This document shows, piece by piece, positions 36,206-48,738 of a stretch of 64,000 bases of DNA. Every line of letters starts with the position of its first letter. The first letter of the stretch is position 1. This DNA comes from Acanthococcus lagerstroemiae (taxonomy: Eukaryota > Arthropoda > Insecta > Hemiptera > Eriococcidae): the NCBI GenBank assembly GCA_031841125.1, contig CM063106.1:4898001-4962000 (forward strand), in the 5' to 3' direction. The position numbers and the translations under genes are program-made. The notes under the pieces are model-generated. The model ran no database searches and was not told where the DNA came from. It saw nothing but the letters and a program-made list of their open reading frames with translations.

Positions 36206-39200
36206 AAGTAGTCAAGTTCCAATCACGTCAACGTGAAATGCGTATCGTTGCTTAATATTTTTCATTGTTCAACTTATTTTCTAAAAGGGTTAACATTTTC
36301 TCCTATTCGAATAGAAACAGGTATCTATTTCTTCTATGGTTCGTTCATTCTTTTTCCGGAAAATTTATTTTCAGTCCTTACATCCCCCCCTCTCCCTCTG
36401 TTGTTCGTACACTCTATTTTATAAGACGATTCAATGATACTCCTTATTTTTTAGGCGACCAGTTTTAAACAATGCCGTTTTTTGAGGACAAGAAATCATT
36501 TGCTCACTCAGGACAACTTTCCAGGTAGGAGAGGATCTAGTGATATCGTGTTTGTACTCTTTCAAGATCATCAACATCCATCACAAGAGTCCTTTTCCAA
36601 ACCAGTGAAATACCGAAAAACACAATTTAAACATATTGTAATTGAGAGTTGAGGACATGTAGGACAAGAAACATTTTTCTCAAGGATAGAAGATATTGAG
36701 GTAAGGACCCTCCAGAATGTACAGTTTGGACCCGTTTTATTTCCGAATCCAGTGGGGAGGGGGGGGGGAAGTACTCAGAAACTGATTTTCTCTTCATAAG
36801 ACTTACGTTAACTGCCCTGCTTGAACGGGTTGTTTTGAACCGTCCATTTATAGCTTTCCTGAGGTAGTTATGAAAAAAGTACAAGTTATCATTTTGATGA
36901 CAAATTCGTTGTGGAACGATTTTTGTTGAAGACATTTTTTTCGTGTTTTTCATAGGTCTCGAGATTTTTGAAAAAACTCAGTTTCGAGTATTCGGACCCC
37001 CTGCAAAAATTAGCAGAAGGCATAAAGGTGGTGATTTCTGGAATGTTCGTTAGGACCATCGTATCTGACATTCTGCTAAAAACCAGCTTACTCCGACTTT
37101 TGTTTTAACCTAATTTTCCAAATGTACCATAACCGAACGCCTAGATTTCCACTTGCACCATTTTTCGGGTATATTTATTTCAGCTTCGGCGTGTATTCAT
37201 CCGGATCACAGTTCTCTGTGTTAAATAAAGCACACCAGCCGGATCGCGGCTATAGAAATACCGTTACGGTAAAGTAGAAAATATTTTCGAACGAAAGAGA
37301 GAAAGAAAGGAAGATTGTATCCAGTTATCAGTTTAACCACCGGCAAAAGGGATAGGCGATAAAGACAGATGGGAATGAAAAAAGATGACCCGGAAGCTGG
37401 CAACGTAAAGCGATTTTCTCTCGTCTTGTATTTTGTTCTATTGAATCTTCTTGAAATATATACACTCTCAGGGGTTGCAACTTTTATAATGACATTCGCC
37501 TCACCAGCCTTAACGCTGCTGCTCCATTTTGATAGTTGCGTTCCCGCACGTCGAATTATGTAATTTTCAGATTTATTTCGGACCACCTTTGACGAATAAA
37601 TTATAATTTTATAAACGTTTGCGGTCTTTCACGAGGTCGACTTTTTTTTCTATCTTCTAAACCAGCATGCACCTATATGTGTAGTGTCAGTTTGCGCTGT
37701 ATCTCTTACAGATTTCCCCGGGTGAATTTCGGAATCCTTTTTTTTTTCTTCCTTTCTTTTTTTCACCTCCAGCAGGGTGGTAATATATTCATACTTATAC
37801 GATTATGTAATCCGGCGAAGAATTATAATTCAAAAGATGATCCCTTCGAGTTATGTATTTAAGACTGCTTTCTGGTATAATACAATTGTGTCGTCTTATG
37901 ACGTAATTATCGAGGCGATGGTACCTTATTGCTATTTTTCCCTCCGTCAAGTAGCTGGGGTATCGGCTTACGCAACCGACACACGAAATGAGGCGTGTAA
38001 ATGTTTCGACATTCGTTTTTGTAAGTTGCTGGAAGGGCGTTTTACAAGTACGATATAATAACGAAATTACTCGCTGAGAGAGGTCGTTTGCAGCGAATGA
38101 TTCGCTTTGCTCTCCATTCTGACCGACATTTTGAGAAGTACTCGCTCGCCTTTGAATTGGGAAATTTTTGAAAGGATTCGAGCCCAGTCATGTATGTGCG
38201 ACAATTTCTGGCCCGTGTTGCTGTATTCCTTCTGAAACCGGTGATTGACTATGAAGAAAACTATTCGTAAGAACGCTATTGTCATTGTTATTTACTTGTA
38301 GAACCGGTATTCTTAATTTCGTATCCTCTTGAATCGCCGACGATTTGAGTGAGAGAATAGAAAATACGTAGCGTACAATAATGCGTTATTATATTTTGCA
38401 ATTTGGCACGTGGCTAATCGACATTTGCCACAATGCCAGCAGTGTTAGTTGGAAACTACTTTGAATTTTGGAACTGGATGAAAAGGAAGTTCTATACTCC
38501 TTTAATCCTGAGGAAAATTAGTCCGCCTAGGAGGCTACGTAAATGATTTGAAAACTTCGTCTTCAAGTTATTACATTCCTCTTACTTGTTTAACAACAAC
38601 TTTTCAAAAATCTTTTAGTCTTTGTTTGGCCTCCTCATGATGAAATTATTCGGACAAGAACTCATTTTTCAGGTTTAAATTATTTAGACAGGTAGTGAAG
38701 TAGGAAATTGATCGTAAACTTGATGCAAAGTCAGTAGCAAGAAATTGAACAAGGGGCGGGGGTAACCTGAAATTGCTCCACCTACAGTTTCCAGAAGGAA
38801 TGGGCTCCGTCCGTGTAGAAGTATGAAAGCAAAAATGGGACCCAAAAGCTGCTGCCTTAACAATTTCCGAGAGGAGTAAGGCGTTTCTTCATTAGTCGTG
38901 TCAAAGAAGAAACATTTGTAACATCTTAGGCTCCATTTTGAGAAATGGTGGCATTTTTGATAGACCAAATTGTGGACAGAGTTTTTCGAAAAGTCGAGCA
39001 TTTTTACATTGGGCCAAGATCAAGTACCATTTCGTTCAAGATTTGAGAGAACCACTGGAGATCCAGACCCCTTCTATAATCCTGAGATGATATACCCGTG
39101 TGTTCTTCATCTGTCTCCTTGGGGATCCTTATTGCGAACGCCGACTATGGCATTTTTTTAAAAGTCCTTGAGTCGTGGAAATGAGGAAGATCATTTAGCG

Positions 39201-40280
39201 TTCTTCGATTTTAGAAAGTTTTCCTCTTGAGAAAGTAACTAAGGAAACTTTTTTACATGATTACTGATGACACCAGTTCTTAAAAATGACTGCATTCTTT
39301 GAAGGATAAGTCTGTGAAAACATTCGACATCAAGGTTTCCAATCTAGGCAAGACAGCGAGGTTCCCATTCTAGACAAAATACAAAAATTGGAAGAAAATG
39401 TTCTAAATAACTCACCTAATCGCCCAACTACCTTTCGACGAATTTGCGGAACAGAGTAGAAAGCCTTTCTAAATCAGTTTTTTGACTTTTCGTGGAACTG
39501 AACATCCTAATAAAAAAAATATCGCCATAGATTAATTTATTATGTATAGAATACTACATAAAATGGTGTCTTACAATTTGTTTGAGCTATTTATTGAAAC
39601 GTTGAGCAGTAGGATGCTGGGTCGTAACCGAGGTGGTGAAATGGGAGCATCGCCTCTCGAGAGACTTGATTTTCTCTCCCCCAGCTAAAGAGAAATTCTA
39701 ATGTCACCTCGTTTCCTCGCCGAAATTTGCTTCGTCAAAAAATCTGACTTTTCCTCTTTGATATTAGAGGCTATAGTTGCGGCCTTGTGAAAGTGAATTG
39801 GGGAAAGTGGTCCTAGTATCCTTTCGCCTTCAGATCGGAAATGTAGAATTTTGGCCGTGTTATACGATTTTTTAGCTTCGATTTCAAACAACTACCGCGA
39901 ATTAAATTTTGAGCTCGGGAGTAACTTTTTTGAAATTGTGTATTTTGAATTATATGTATTCGTAGCATGCATTGGTTGTATTTCTCATTTCTTCCATTAA
40001 GGCCTTTTTGGGCAATGAGGTATTTGCTGAAAAGAACGCGCTCGCGAGCTTTATAACCAAGCTGCATGCTGATCGTAATTGGTGGAGGAGGCGGGTTACT
40101 TATGACATTTTATTGGTAAAAAATGTGATATTGTAGTTGCGTACAGTATTTTACTTATCTTTTGAAATAATAATATCGAGTAAATAATACTAAGTACTTA
40201 CATAAATGATGTAGTACTGAGAAATAGGATAAAAATAATATTCTTCTGGAAATAGAGAGAATGAAAAACGAAAAAAAAAA
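36206..40280. other. Long non-coding stretch, nothing recognised
   Basis: A G-run of about 10 bases is near 36760. Open frames (36627, 37221, 37777, 38684, 40155) are without motif. The ORF at 40155 on the minus strand runs through the SINE. A short AT-rich block near 40171 resembles 63573-63605. Confidence 0.35.
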
Positions 40281-40355
40281 GTAGTCCCGGAGATTCGAAC
40301 CAGTGACCTTCAACGGAGGGGCTACTGCTGTAACCACTAGGCCATAACGCCGTCT
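40281..40355 (-). repeat. tRNA-derived SINE-like copy
   Basis: Minus strand from 40355: GACGGCGTTATGGCCTAGTGG (A box), then GTAGCCCCTCCGTTGAAGG, and B box CTGGTTCGAATCTC, ending GGGACTAC and a run of T. The acceptor and T stems do not pair properly, so a working tRNA is unlikely. It is the better-preserved relative of 12820-12895. The T-run at the 3' end could be a Pol III terminator or a tail. Confidence 0.6.
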
Positions 40356-41105
40356 CTGTACTTGTATTATTGTCAATGTTTCTTGCGCATGTAAAACCAG
40401 TGCATTTAGTCTACTTAAGACGAAATAAGTAATTTTTCGTGTAATACACCCCCTTCCCCAAGTCAAGTTGATGAAGAATGGACGTGGCATAACCTAAATA
40501 TTAGAAGGGAACATATTTGCATAGAATATCCCCGTCTATAGTGTAATATTTCATGAAACAAGTATTGAGTGGGCTTCACGACCCCATGAACATCAAAAAT
40601 CTCACCAACCATTGATCCTATTTAAAAATTATTATCACCTAATTTGTTGATCTCAAAAAATGATACTACTCTTTGTCATCAAAAGTTCGATGGGATTTAT
40701 CAGTTCGCGAGGTAGAATTTCTTAAAGGAAAGCGACTTCACCCATTTGGGGTGTCCGTAGCTAGAGACCCAACTAGCCGATCGAATTAATTTTCCAACTC
40801 GAATCACATTAGGGTCGTGAAAGTTCATTATAAAAATTTCAGTTGACTAGGTAAATTACAAATGACAGAGCGTCTGATAATGCCATTTCCCCGTGGAACA
40901 CACATTTTGGCCCTCCTCCCTCCTCCCTGCTCCTTAAGAACGGTCCAATTAGACCCATCTACCAATTCGACTTCCATTTCGCTGTAGCAAACAATGAATC
41001 AAAATTTCAACTTCGTAATTCAATTACAGCTCTCGTTATCAGCGAAAACAGGTCTCGGATCAATAAATAAAAAAATAAATAAAACTAAACTTAGCGACCA
41101 TTATA
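40356..41105. other. Non-coding stretch, nothing recognised
   Basis: No feature was recognised between the SINE-like copy and the MITE. Confidence 0.35.
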
Positions 41106-41333
41106 TGGACGCTGTTAAGCACAAGGGACTTAGCGACAAAATCTGTTTTTTGAGAAAACGTAACATTTAAAAGCCAATGAATAATGCTTACTGCTAACCT
41201 TTTTTCAACGTGGGTACGCATTTTTGTATCGGGGGTCTAATTTTTAAAAATTCTAATGTTTACGCTCTTTCCAAACTAATAATTCATTTTGTCAACAAAT
41301 GTCGATTAAGTCCTTTTTGCTTAACAGCGTCCA
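41106..41333. mobile_element. MITE of 228 bp flanked by TA
   Basis: The ends TGGACGCTGTTAAGC and GCTTAACAGCGTCCA are perfect inverted repeats of 15 bp, extended by (A)xAAGGACTTA and its complement to about 34 bp. Both ends abut TA (41104-41105 and 41334-41335), the target-site duplication used by Tc1/mariner elements. The interior has no coding capacity. Confidence 0.75.
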
Positions 41334-41335
41334 TA

Positions 41336-41989
41336 GAAGGCTACACTTCATTTTCCTAGAAATCCTTTACGCAAATCCGATGCTAAATTTCAGACCTCGT
41401 GAGTCATTGGTTATTATTATTTTAAAAAGAAAGAACAACTGAAAATTTTATTTAGGCATTTCGACATAACGAAGAAAAACTTCAGGGGTGGCGCGTTCAA
41501 GATTCGGAAATATTCAAAATGAGGAACATTCTACTAGACAGCTGTCTTCTCCTGAACCCTCGTTCTAAGGTTCAAGTAGTTTTGCGCGTAGATGGGATGC
41601 GAACTAAATGGTTTTTGAGGTAGGACCAGCTTTCTTCGTAATGAAAAGTTTAAATTTGGATTTTGGTCGTCCACGCGAAGTGTTTTGAATGTGAAAGTGG
41701 TCTGTGAGATGAATATTGGTCTGTGTCGGAAGAGTATAAAATTCGATTAACGAATTCGGATTACGCTGTCGGGAAGATTCCAATTTATCGTGTCGGTCCG
41801 TTCTTTAAGAGCCGCACCTCACCTCAAAAACGTGGGTGACTCACGATGAAGGAACCTTTCCCTCGTGACCGAGCAGTAAACAATAAAACCATTCGCACTT
41901 CTAGTTTGAACGAGGTGTAGAAAGCTGTCACGGCATGGATGGGATTTGATTTAGAGAATCGTAATAATGTGGAAGTAATTGGAGTACCC
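41336..41989. other. Non-coding stretch, nothing recognised
   Basis: No gene or repeat was recognised. Confidence 0.35.
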
Positions 41990-43160
41990 GACACGAGTCG
42001 ATTCGAATCGAGGTTGAGAACTTGAGGTCGGTCGGTTCGACGTTAGAGGGAATGTTTTTCGTGTGTCGCTGGTGTATAATAGCGTGTGCGTGGGCGACGA
42101 AGGGATGGATGTTTTTGCCTTTTGATGACGGCGCGGCGGCGACGAAAGAGACGCAACTGTCAGTGCGGTGCCGGGGCCGCGGTTGCGGATCGCGTGTGCG
42201 TCTGCGACGGCGAAACGGTGAAGTTTGAGCGCGGGAAAAGCGGCAGCGAAAATAAAGTGACGTATCGTGCGAAAAGGGTGTGAGAAGACGTTTATCTAAT
42301 AATAGACTCGGAGATGGTTTTCGCGGAAAATGCCGGTGGGGGTGAGGGTGAACCGAAGGAGCGTCAAGAACTGGCAGTGTTGCGCCCCACTGGAGTGCCG
42401 GAATTCTCGTTTCCTGCGTCCCGGCCGATTGGAATTTCGCGCCACTCGCTCAGGCAGCACTCGTCGCTTCCGCCACCAATAAACCTCGCCGAGTTGCTCC
42501 ATCTGCACCTTGTCAGGCCGCTCAAGAATAATGCTCTCTGTTTGAGGGCAGGGTGGTTCGGCGATGCTATCTCCTCGTCTCGCCACTTATTGCTCTCTCA
42601 GCCGTCAGTCTCGCCGTGCTAATCGCCGACGAACGAGCACCGTCGGTATTCGAGCCTCAAATTTGCTTTTTTCGCGGTTTCCTTTCTTGAACTCCGCCCC
42701 GCGAGGCCCGCATATCATACGTACGATTTCCGGACAAAAATGCGGCGGGATGTTGGACGACGGTCAATTTCTTGGTCTGCGTCCTGCGGCGTTTATATTG
42801 TTCGGCATCCGCTCATTTCCGATACACGACGAGAATTTTCGCGAATAAGATGGCGACACTGATGAAAAAATTCCTGTACAAGCAGCCCTTTTTTGCGGGG
42901 ACAAGCGTGGCGCGCGGAGATGGCGGGAGGTGCGCGGGGCTGTGTAAAGGATGAGGTCTCGCTTTACCTTTATTGATCTTTGCACGATTCGTTTAAGGGC
43001 GATTATTAACGTCACTTTGTTGTTTTCAAGCCCCATTCTTCCTTATTTTCTATATTCGCTTGTACTCGAAAACCTTCACCGTCGTCCGCGTTCCCCCGTC
43101 CCCGCTACCCTGGCCTGTGTCTGTGTCATTTTGCGTCTTCAAATTGACGAGAACTGTCCT
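41990..43160. promoter_or_regulatory. CpG-rich block, possible promoter or first exon
   Basis: GC and CG dinucleotides rise sharply over this block compared with both sides (GCGCGGCGGCGACG near 42131, GTGGCGCGCGGAGATGGCGG near 42907). AAGATGGCGAC at 42847 resembles a YY1/Pho-type core-promoter word. Open frames exist on both strands. The plus one, 42314-42622, has a good start context after an in-frame stop and a Pro/Leu/Arg-rich product that I do not recognise, with a GTGAGG donor-like site at 42342. Any transcript here would be nested in, or downstream of, the MBD gene. An alternative promoter of that gene is possible. Confidence 0.4.
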
Positions 43161-43959
43161 TCGTTTTTCGTCTTCGCTTGTTTCGCTTTTATACCATTAT
43201 TTTTTTATTATTATTATTTTTTCTTTAAAGTTCTTTCTGCGCGTTAGCGCACCCCAAAAAGTTATCCGGGTTTCGTCGAGTGAAGAGTTATTTTAACGCG
43301 GAAAGGGGTTATGCGGCGTTCATTTTGAGGTAATTTTACGAAATCAACACTTTCACTCTCGGCGGTACGGTTTTAATTGCCGTTTTAACAAAAGGGTAGA
43401 TTAATCGAACTACTACAGGGATCTGATTAGTAAAGTTCAACGGTCTGTTTCATTTCGAAATTTAATTATTCGTAATAATCTTGACTGGCGCAAAACACTT
43501 TGGTTTTAAAATCGAGTTGAAAATTTTTCTTGGTGTCAGAAATGCATCTAGAGAGCCGTCTTCATGAACGTAATTCGGAGTGTAAGAATGTTTGTTAGGG
43601 TGGCCTTTATCTTACAAGTTTTTGAATATCGAGTTGCAAGCCGACTCGTTTTCTTCCGAATGTCTTTTGAAAATACCAGCCACCTTCGCAGGAGTTGATG
43701 TTCAACGTAGGATTCCACGCAAGGGAATATGCGATTAAGCATGTTACGAGGTTACGACCTCACAAACAGACGTGGAAGTAAAAAAAAACAAAAAACAAGA
43801 AACTTATTTCTTTCAATACAAAAATAGGTTCGACGAGACATGTTAAAGGGGGTTCACAGAGGTTTCAAAGCAGGGATCCTGAGGATGTCTTGGTGATTCT
43901 TTCCAAAAATGATCAAAATATGTGTAAGTGTTTTGTAATATTTCCTTTCTACGGTTTGT
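43161..43959. other. Non-coding stretch, nothing recognised
   Basis: T-rich run near 43200-43225. No feature recognised. Confidence 0.35.
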
Positions 43960-44660
43960 GGATACTTTGAACCGATTTTTGAAGTTCTTGGTTTGAACAC
44001 ACCTGCCCCCTAAAGGGTCCGCAGAGGGTCAAAACCTGAAGATCGGATTTGGTAGCTTCCAAAATATCAATACTGAACTTTCTTGAGTTGTCGAGTTAGA
44101 TTTTTATATTATTTTTGCAGCACCTTCACTCATTAGGACTCCCAAGGGGTAAAAAACTGAAATATTGAACGTTACGTGAGTGGGTATCAATTATTTGAAA
44201 TATGGGGTTGTTTGAGCTGGAGAACTCATTTTTTAGTTTAGTTTTAGTACATACTTGTCCTGAAGGGCTCTACAGCGACCTACCAAATGTTTGATTTTTG
44301 CTTTACATGCATGTGCGAGTATTAGGATTGTCTGGGTAATTGAGTTAATTTTTAAGGTCATTTAAGTGGTGACCCCATATTCATTAGAATGTGAAAAGAT
44401 GGACAACTTCGTATGTGGTAGGCATCAACTGTATCAGAAGTGCGGTCGTAGCAGTCGTTGAGTTAGGTTTTCCCCGTACCCCTGGAGACTCACGGGGTTT
44501 AAAACCTGAACTATGGACGGTTACGTATCCGCATATCTTGATGGTTTGGAGTTCGAATAACCGCGAAAAACAATTCAAGGACGCTGAAAAAACAATATAA
44601 TATTTCAACTTTTAACCCCCTGTTGGTCTTAATGGACAGGGGCATGGTTAAAAACCGCAA
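43960..44660. repeat. Degenerate tandem repeats of about 130 bp
   Basis: Blocks of the form CCCCTnAAGGG...GGTnAAAAnCTGAA recur near 44007, 44137, 44262, 44475 and 44615, several followed by ACGGTTACGT or GAACGTTACGT and by AATTATTTGAAA-like words. Divergence is high, so the unit is approximate. Confidence 0.4.
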
Positions 44661-47057
44661 AATTAAACTCAGTGTCTCAGAAAACGTTAGTATCGATACA
44701 TTAGAAGTTACCGACGCTCATTTTCAGTTCACGACTCTCTATAAGTTCATCCCAAAACTATCCAATTTTTCTCTCGCCAAGGGAAAAAGAACAATTCTGA
44801 AGACTTCATCAGATTATTTAATCTTCAGTGCTCGTATAAGAATATTCAAATGCTTATAAGTTTTACCGGACTTATTTAAGACTCGCTGAACTGTACGAAC
44901 CTCGTTTGTGACTCTCTTTGACTCTTCCAGGCATCAAGACGTTTTCGAGCCCTAAGAGGCCGCAAGGAGGGAACTGTGTTGTTGGGGTTTTAAGGGGACA
45001 ACAAGTCCATTAGAAAATAACTGCAAGCTCGTATTGGAAAAATCGGTCCTTCGGGCCGGATATGCCGAATAATAGTAGTACTGAGGTAATGTTGGGATAA
45101 GACTTAGTTCTTCTAGTTTGAACGTAAATCTAATTCTGTCTCCAAAAATTGAAAACATTTATTTTTATTAAAAATTTTTGGTCTTCCGAGTCAGATATAT
45201 GCTACATAATTACACAGCTTTAGCAGCGATAGAATAAGATTCCGCTGTTTTGTTTTGAGTGAGTGAAAAATTGAAAATTCTATTTTCATCGTAACATACC
45301 CGACAGCTGTACCCTTGATGCATACTTTGGTGATATTACTACACTATAGATGCATGGACAAAAATTATGTGCTACATAATTGGGGCAATTTTCAAAATAC
45401 GTGCTACATACATTTGCATTAGAGTGCGGAGATCCAAAATTTTTTGAAATTGACTTGATGGTTAAAAGATTTAGGACTCATGGGGTAGGGTCAAGAGGCG
45501 TTTGTGAAGAGATGAAAAAATTATTGTGTTAACCACAGCCTCTCCTCGATAGTTTGATTACCTGCCGTATTTGAAATACTGTAAATGTACTATGAATTCT
45601 GTGTAACGGTAACCGACTTTTAATCTCTAATTGACGTGTTCGTATTTCTTGTTCTGTTATAGGTATGTTGGAATCTAATTGACACAATGTTTGCTAGTTA
45701 TGAATGCCGTATGTGTGTAAGTATTCCTAAAACTATTGAGATTCGAATAACTATAGATCTGAATGTTGAGAAAACTGTCCTTGACTCTGCAAACACTTGA
45801 AAACTGTATTTCAAGGTCGAAGCACGTAACTTTCGTAGTACCTCTTCTTCAGAAGTAGTCATTTTTGAGTATTTTTATATCAGACCTCAGTATCTAGTAG
45901 GGCTAAGTAGATTTTGCGTATTTCCCCCCAGTTTTTTCGTCTCTTTAAGACTAATTTCTTAACTTCTCGCTGATAGTGGGTGTTTGTTTGTTTTTATGAG
46001 TTCAATTTATGTACGTTGGCAATAAGTTGACATAACCAATCTGAATGGTCCGGTGTAGGGAAAGTTCATGACAGAATTCGTGGTGGGCAATTCCACAATT
46101 GGGTTGTGAAATTGAACGTATATACGCAAGCATTTCTAAGGAATAAATTTATGTAACAGACAGATATTAACTCAGTAATTTTAATTAGTTTGTCAAAAGT
46201 CGAACTCCCAGTATTACAAACATGATTTAAATGCTGCGGAAAAATTTCGAATCGTACTCGTGTAAAATGCGCGATTGGAAGCGTTGGCCAGTTTTGCTTT
46301 AATTTCATGAATACGTAATGTCAGCGAGTACTGAAAACAATACACGTGTTTTCGGTTGTGTTCCGAGTTTTCTCCGGAGACTTGAAAATCCGTTTATTGT
46401 CCGACGAAGTCGTGTAGAAGAAAAACGACTTGATGAAGAAAAGCTTGTCCTTTTTGCCCTTATTTTTGGCTTTGTTTCGATCTGGACTCGTCTACTCAGT
46501 CTACAAGGGTTGATTTGGGTTCTTTGGAGGTCGGTAGCTCTGTAACGCGTGTGTAAACTGTCTCTGAAGGACGTTTCTTTTTCCCCCTTTTTTTCTTCAT
46601 ATTCGTTGAATTTTAGAACGGATAAGGTCCCTGGCAAATGTCACAACGTGTAACTTTTTCATTTCCACCTCGAGTTTTCGTGGTCGAATTCTGTTGTCTC
46701 GTACACGTGTTTATTCGATTTGTTGTCCAGAGATTTCAATTCAGAAAAAAGTCGACAGTTGTAGTACTTTTTATTCAAGGTTCTTACTGGCCCTCTCGGG
46801 TTCTGTTATTATAAAAACGTACAAGTGGGATAATATCGTAATACTTGATAATTAAAAGCGAATTACCACTCCGACCGAAGATTTTATTTCCTGAATTTTT
46901 CGAACATAATAAATCAGATGGGAAGAAAAGAGCCCTCGAACTTGCACAGTTAGTTTTATAATTTTTATTCAGGATGTGTTCCGTGGAAGTGGGGGAAGGG
47001 TTTCTTTCAGAACCATGTGTAACTGCTAATTGTCCTGTCGAATTGGACGTGAAAATA
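44661..47057. other. Long non-coding stretch, nothing recognised
   Basis: GCTACATAATT occurs three times in 45197-45416 in the same orientation. Overlapping open frames on both strands at 46305-46637 show no motif. No gene could be supported. Confidence 0.35.
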
Positions 47058-47349
47058 CAGGGTGTCTATACCAGGCAGGAAAACAAGCAAAACCAGAAAA
47101 TATCATGATTTTTTACAATTTCTTTGTAAAAGCATGAATTTTTAACATTTAACTCTGTAAAATTTTTATATTATTATTATTTTTATTAAAGTATCTTGTC
47201 AGAATAAAATCGCCAAAAAGCGCGTGAAATTTCCTACAAAACTAGTATATACAAGGGGGGGGGTACTTTTTAGAGAAAATCTGAAGCATGAAAAATGACA
47301 TGAAAAACAAGAAAATAACATGAATTTTCAATTTATAAACGACACCTTG
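47058..47349. mobile_element. MITE, CAGGGTGTC family
   Basis: Left end CAGGGTGTCTATA (47058) and right end TATAAACGACACCTTG (ending 47349) are imperfect inverted repeats. The inside is A-rich with CATGA words and a G9 run (about 47258). The copy at 63064-63434 has the same ends, CATGA-rich interior and a run of C. Flanks AAATA and AAATG are a near match to a 5-bp duplication. Confidence 0.6.
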
Positions 47350-47529
47350 AAATGGAAAAACTGCGATCAGAATTATTTCGGAATCTCCTGTGTCAGATTT
47401 GCTTGCCTCTTCAAAAAGCAGAGCGCGCCTTAAACCAGTTTGTTTAATTTTTCTGGAGAGAAGCGGATGTACGACGGAAATACTAATTTTTATTTATTTA
47501 TTTTTGCCCAAATAGTAGCGGCTTCGCGT

Positions 47530-47975
47530 TACACAGTACTGGTTGGACAATATACACTTTGTACCGCATTGCACAAATTCACATCAGTGGTAAAAATAGT
47601 ATTGGTAAGATAGGTCGCTAACCCCACCTGTCTGCCTATCTCCCGAGTATAGGCATCCATCGCACGCTTCCAGCTGAGTCTGTTCGCCGCCGATCTGGTC
47701 CAAAGAACCACAACCTTACGGGGAGAGGAAGTCTACCTCTCCTTTGTTTTAAGATCCCAATGAGTCTATTCTATCCAATCTTTTCGTTCATTTATCACCT
47801 CCCCTTTTATCAAATGTCCCGCGTAACCAAGCTTTAGTCTTGATTACGGAAAGGCCAATGTTCTTTGCCCCCGCTCTCTTCCTTATCTCAGCTAGGCTAA
47901 TTTTGTCACTTTGCCTTACGTTTAACATGCTCCTTAACATCTTATTAAATGTCGTCTCCAGCCTCTACTAATAAG
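47530..47975 (-). pseudogene. RTE-clade LINE 3' fragment
   Basis: Minus strand from 47975 reads LETTFNKMLRSMLNVRQSDK, ISLAEIRKRAGAKNIG and KTKAWLRG, then RLDRIDSLGILKQRRGRLPL, and, in the next frame, VVLWTRSAANRLSWKRAMDA with W....A spacing. This matches the region between the RT and the stop of RTE-type elements (compare MFRSILNV at about 28590). A stop and a frameshift break it. It is a short 5'-truncated piece; the 3' end is uncertain. Confidence 0.7.
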
Positions 47976-48114
47976 TGTATGCAAATGCTACCAAAAACTT
48001 CGTTACACGTTTTCTGTAGTGTCTAAAAATTATCCAAGTTATTATTATAGTATGATACAATATTGGGTGTCTAATGAAATGCATCCTCTGTCCATCTTAC
48101 TTTTTGATTGTGTA

Positions 48115-48738
48115 GTCGGATCGAGGTACGAAAAAGGTAGATCTCAATTTGGTAATGTCTAGTTTTATTTTAGGTGAAAAAATTTTTATCCTCCGAAAGG
48201 AGAGCTGGAATGCGCTACCAACTTGGAATTTTCTAATGGGACGGGAACATATCTAACAAAGTATCGAAATAAGGGTTTCTTGGGTCATTGATTTTCTATA
48301 TCTGATCAGATTCTTAATTTGACCCTGATTGGGCCTCACTCTCCTGAAACACTGAACAAAGTATTATATGTAGAAATGGGGGATTTAGAAAATGTCATCA
48401 GATTTTCGATGGCTTCAACTGAAGCCTATTTGCTCTCTTTAACTGAGAAATTATTTTGGGACACAAACCGAAGTCGAATCAGAAATTTGATACAATTTTT
48501 CAAATCAGTAACCTAGATAACTTCATTTTGGATATTTTCTGTGATTTTTCAGAGCAAAATAAGGAAGTCAATTGGCCTATAAAAATTCCTGTTTGGATAC
48601 TTTGTTTGATATATTTCTGATTTGAAAATTCAAAGTTGGTGGAACCAGCTTCCCTTTTGGTAGAGAGAAAATTTTTCTCTCAAAGAGAAACTAGATGTTA
48701 CCAAATGAAGATCCTGCCGTGTCGCACCTTAATTCGAC
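48115..48738. repeat. 624-bp imperfect fold-back element
   Basis: The left arm, from GTCGGATCGAGGTACGA, and the right arm, read inwards from 48738 as GTCGAATTAAGGTGCGA, share ATTTGGTAA, TCTAGTTT, GAGAGCTGG or GGGAAGCTGG, CCAACTT(T)GAATTTTC and CAAAGTATC over about 175 bp, at around 70% by eye. A single arm-like unit is also at 33122-33230. No coding capacity. Probably an old non-autonomous transposon. Confidence 0.55.

Noticed and set aside
40281..40355. Functional tRNA gene
   Set aside because: A and B boxes are good but the T and acceptor stems do not pair, and a diverged copy exists at 12820.
42296..42622. Overlapping open frames on both strands in the CpG-rich block
   Set aside because: High GC lowers stop frequency, so both can be chance. 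Neither product is recognised. Kept only as part of the CpG-rich block.
46305..46637. Arg/Ser-rich open frames on both strands
   Set aside because: No family recognised and no splicing evidence.
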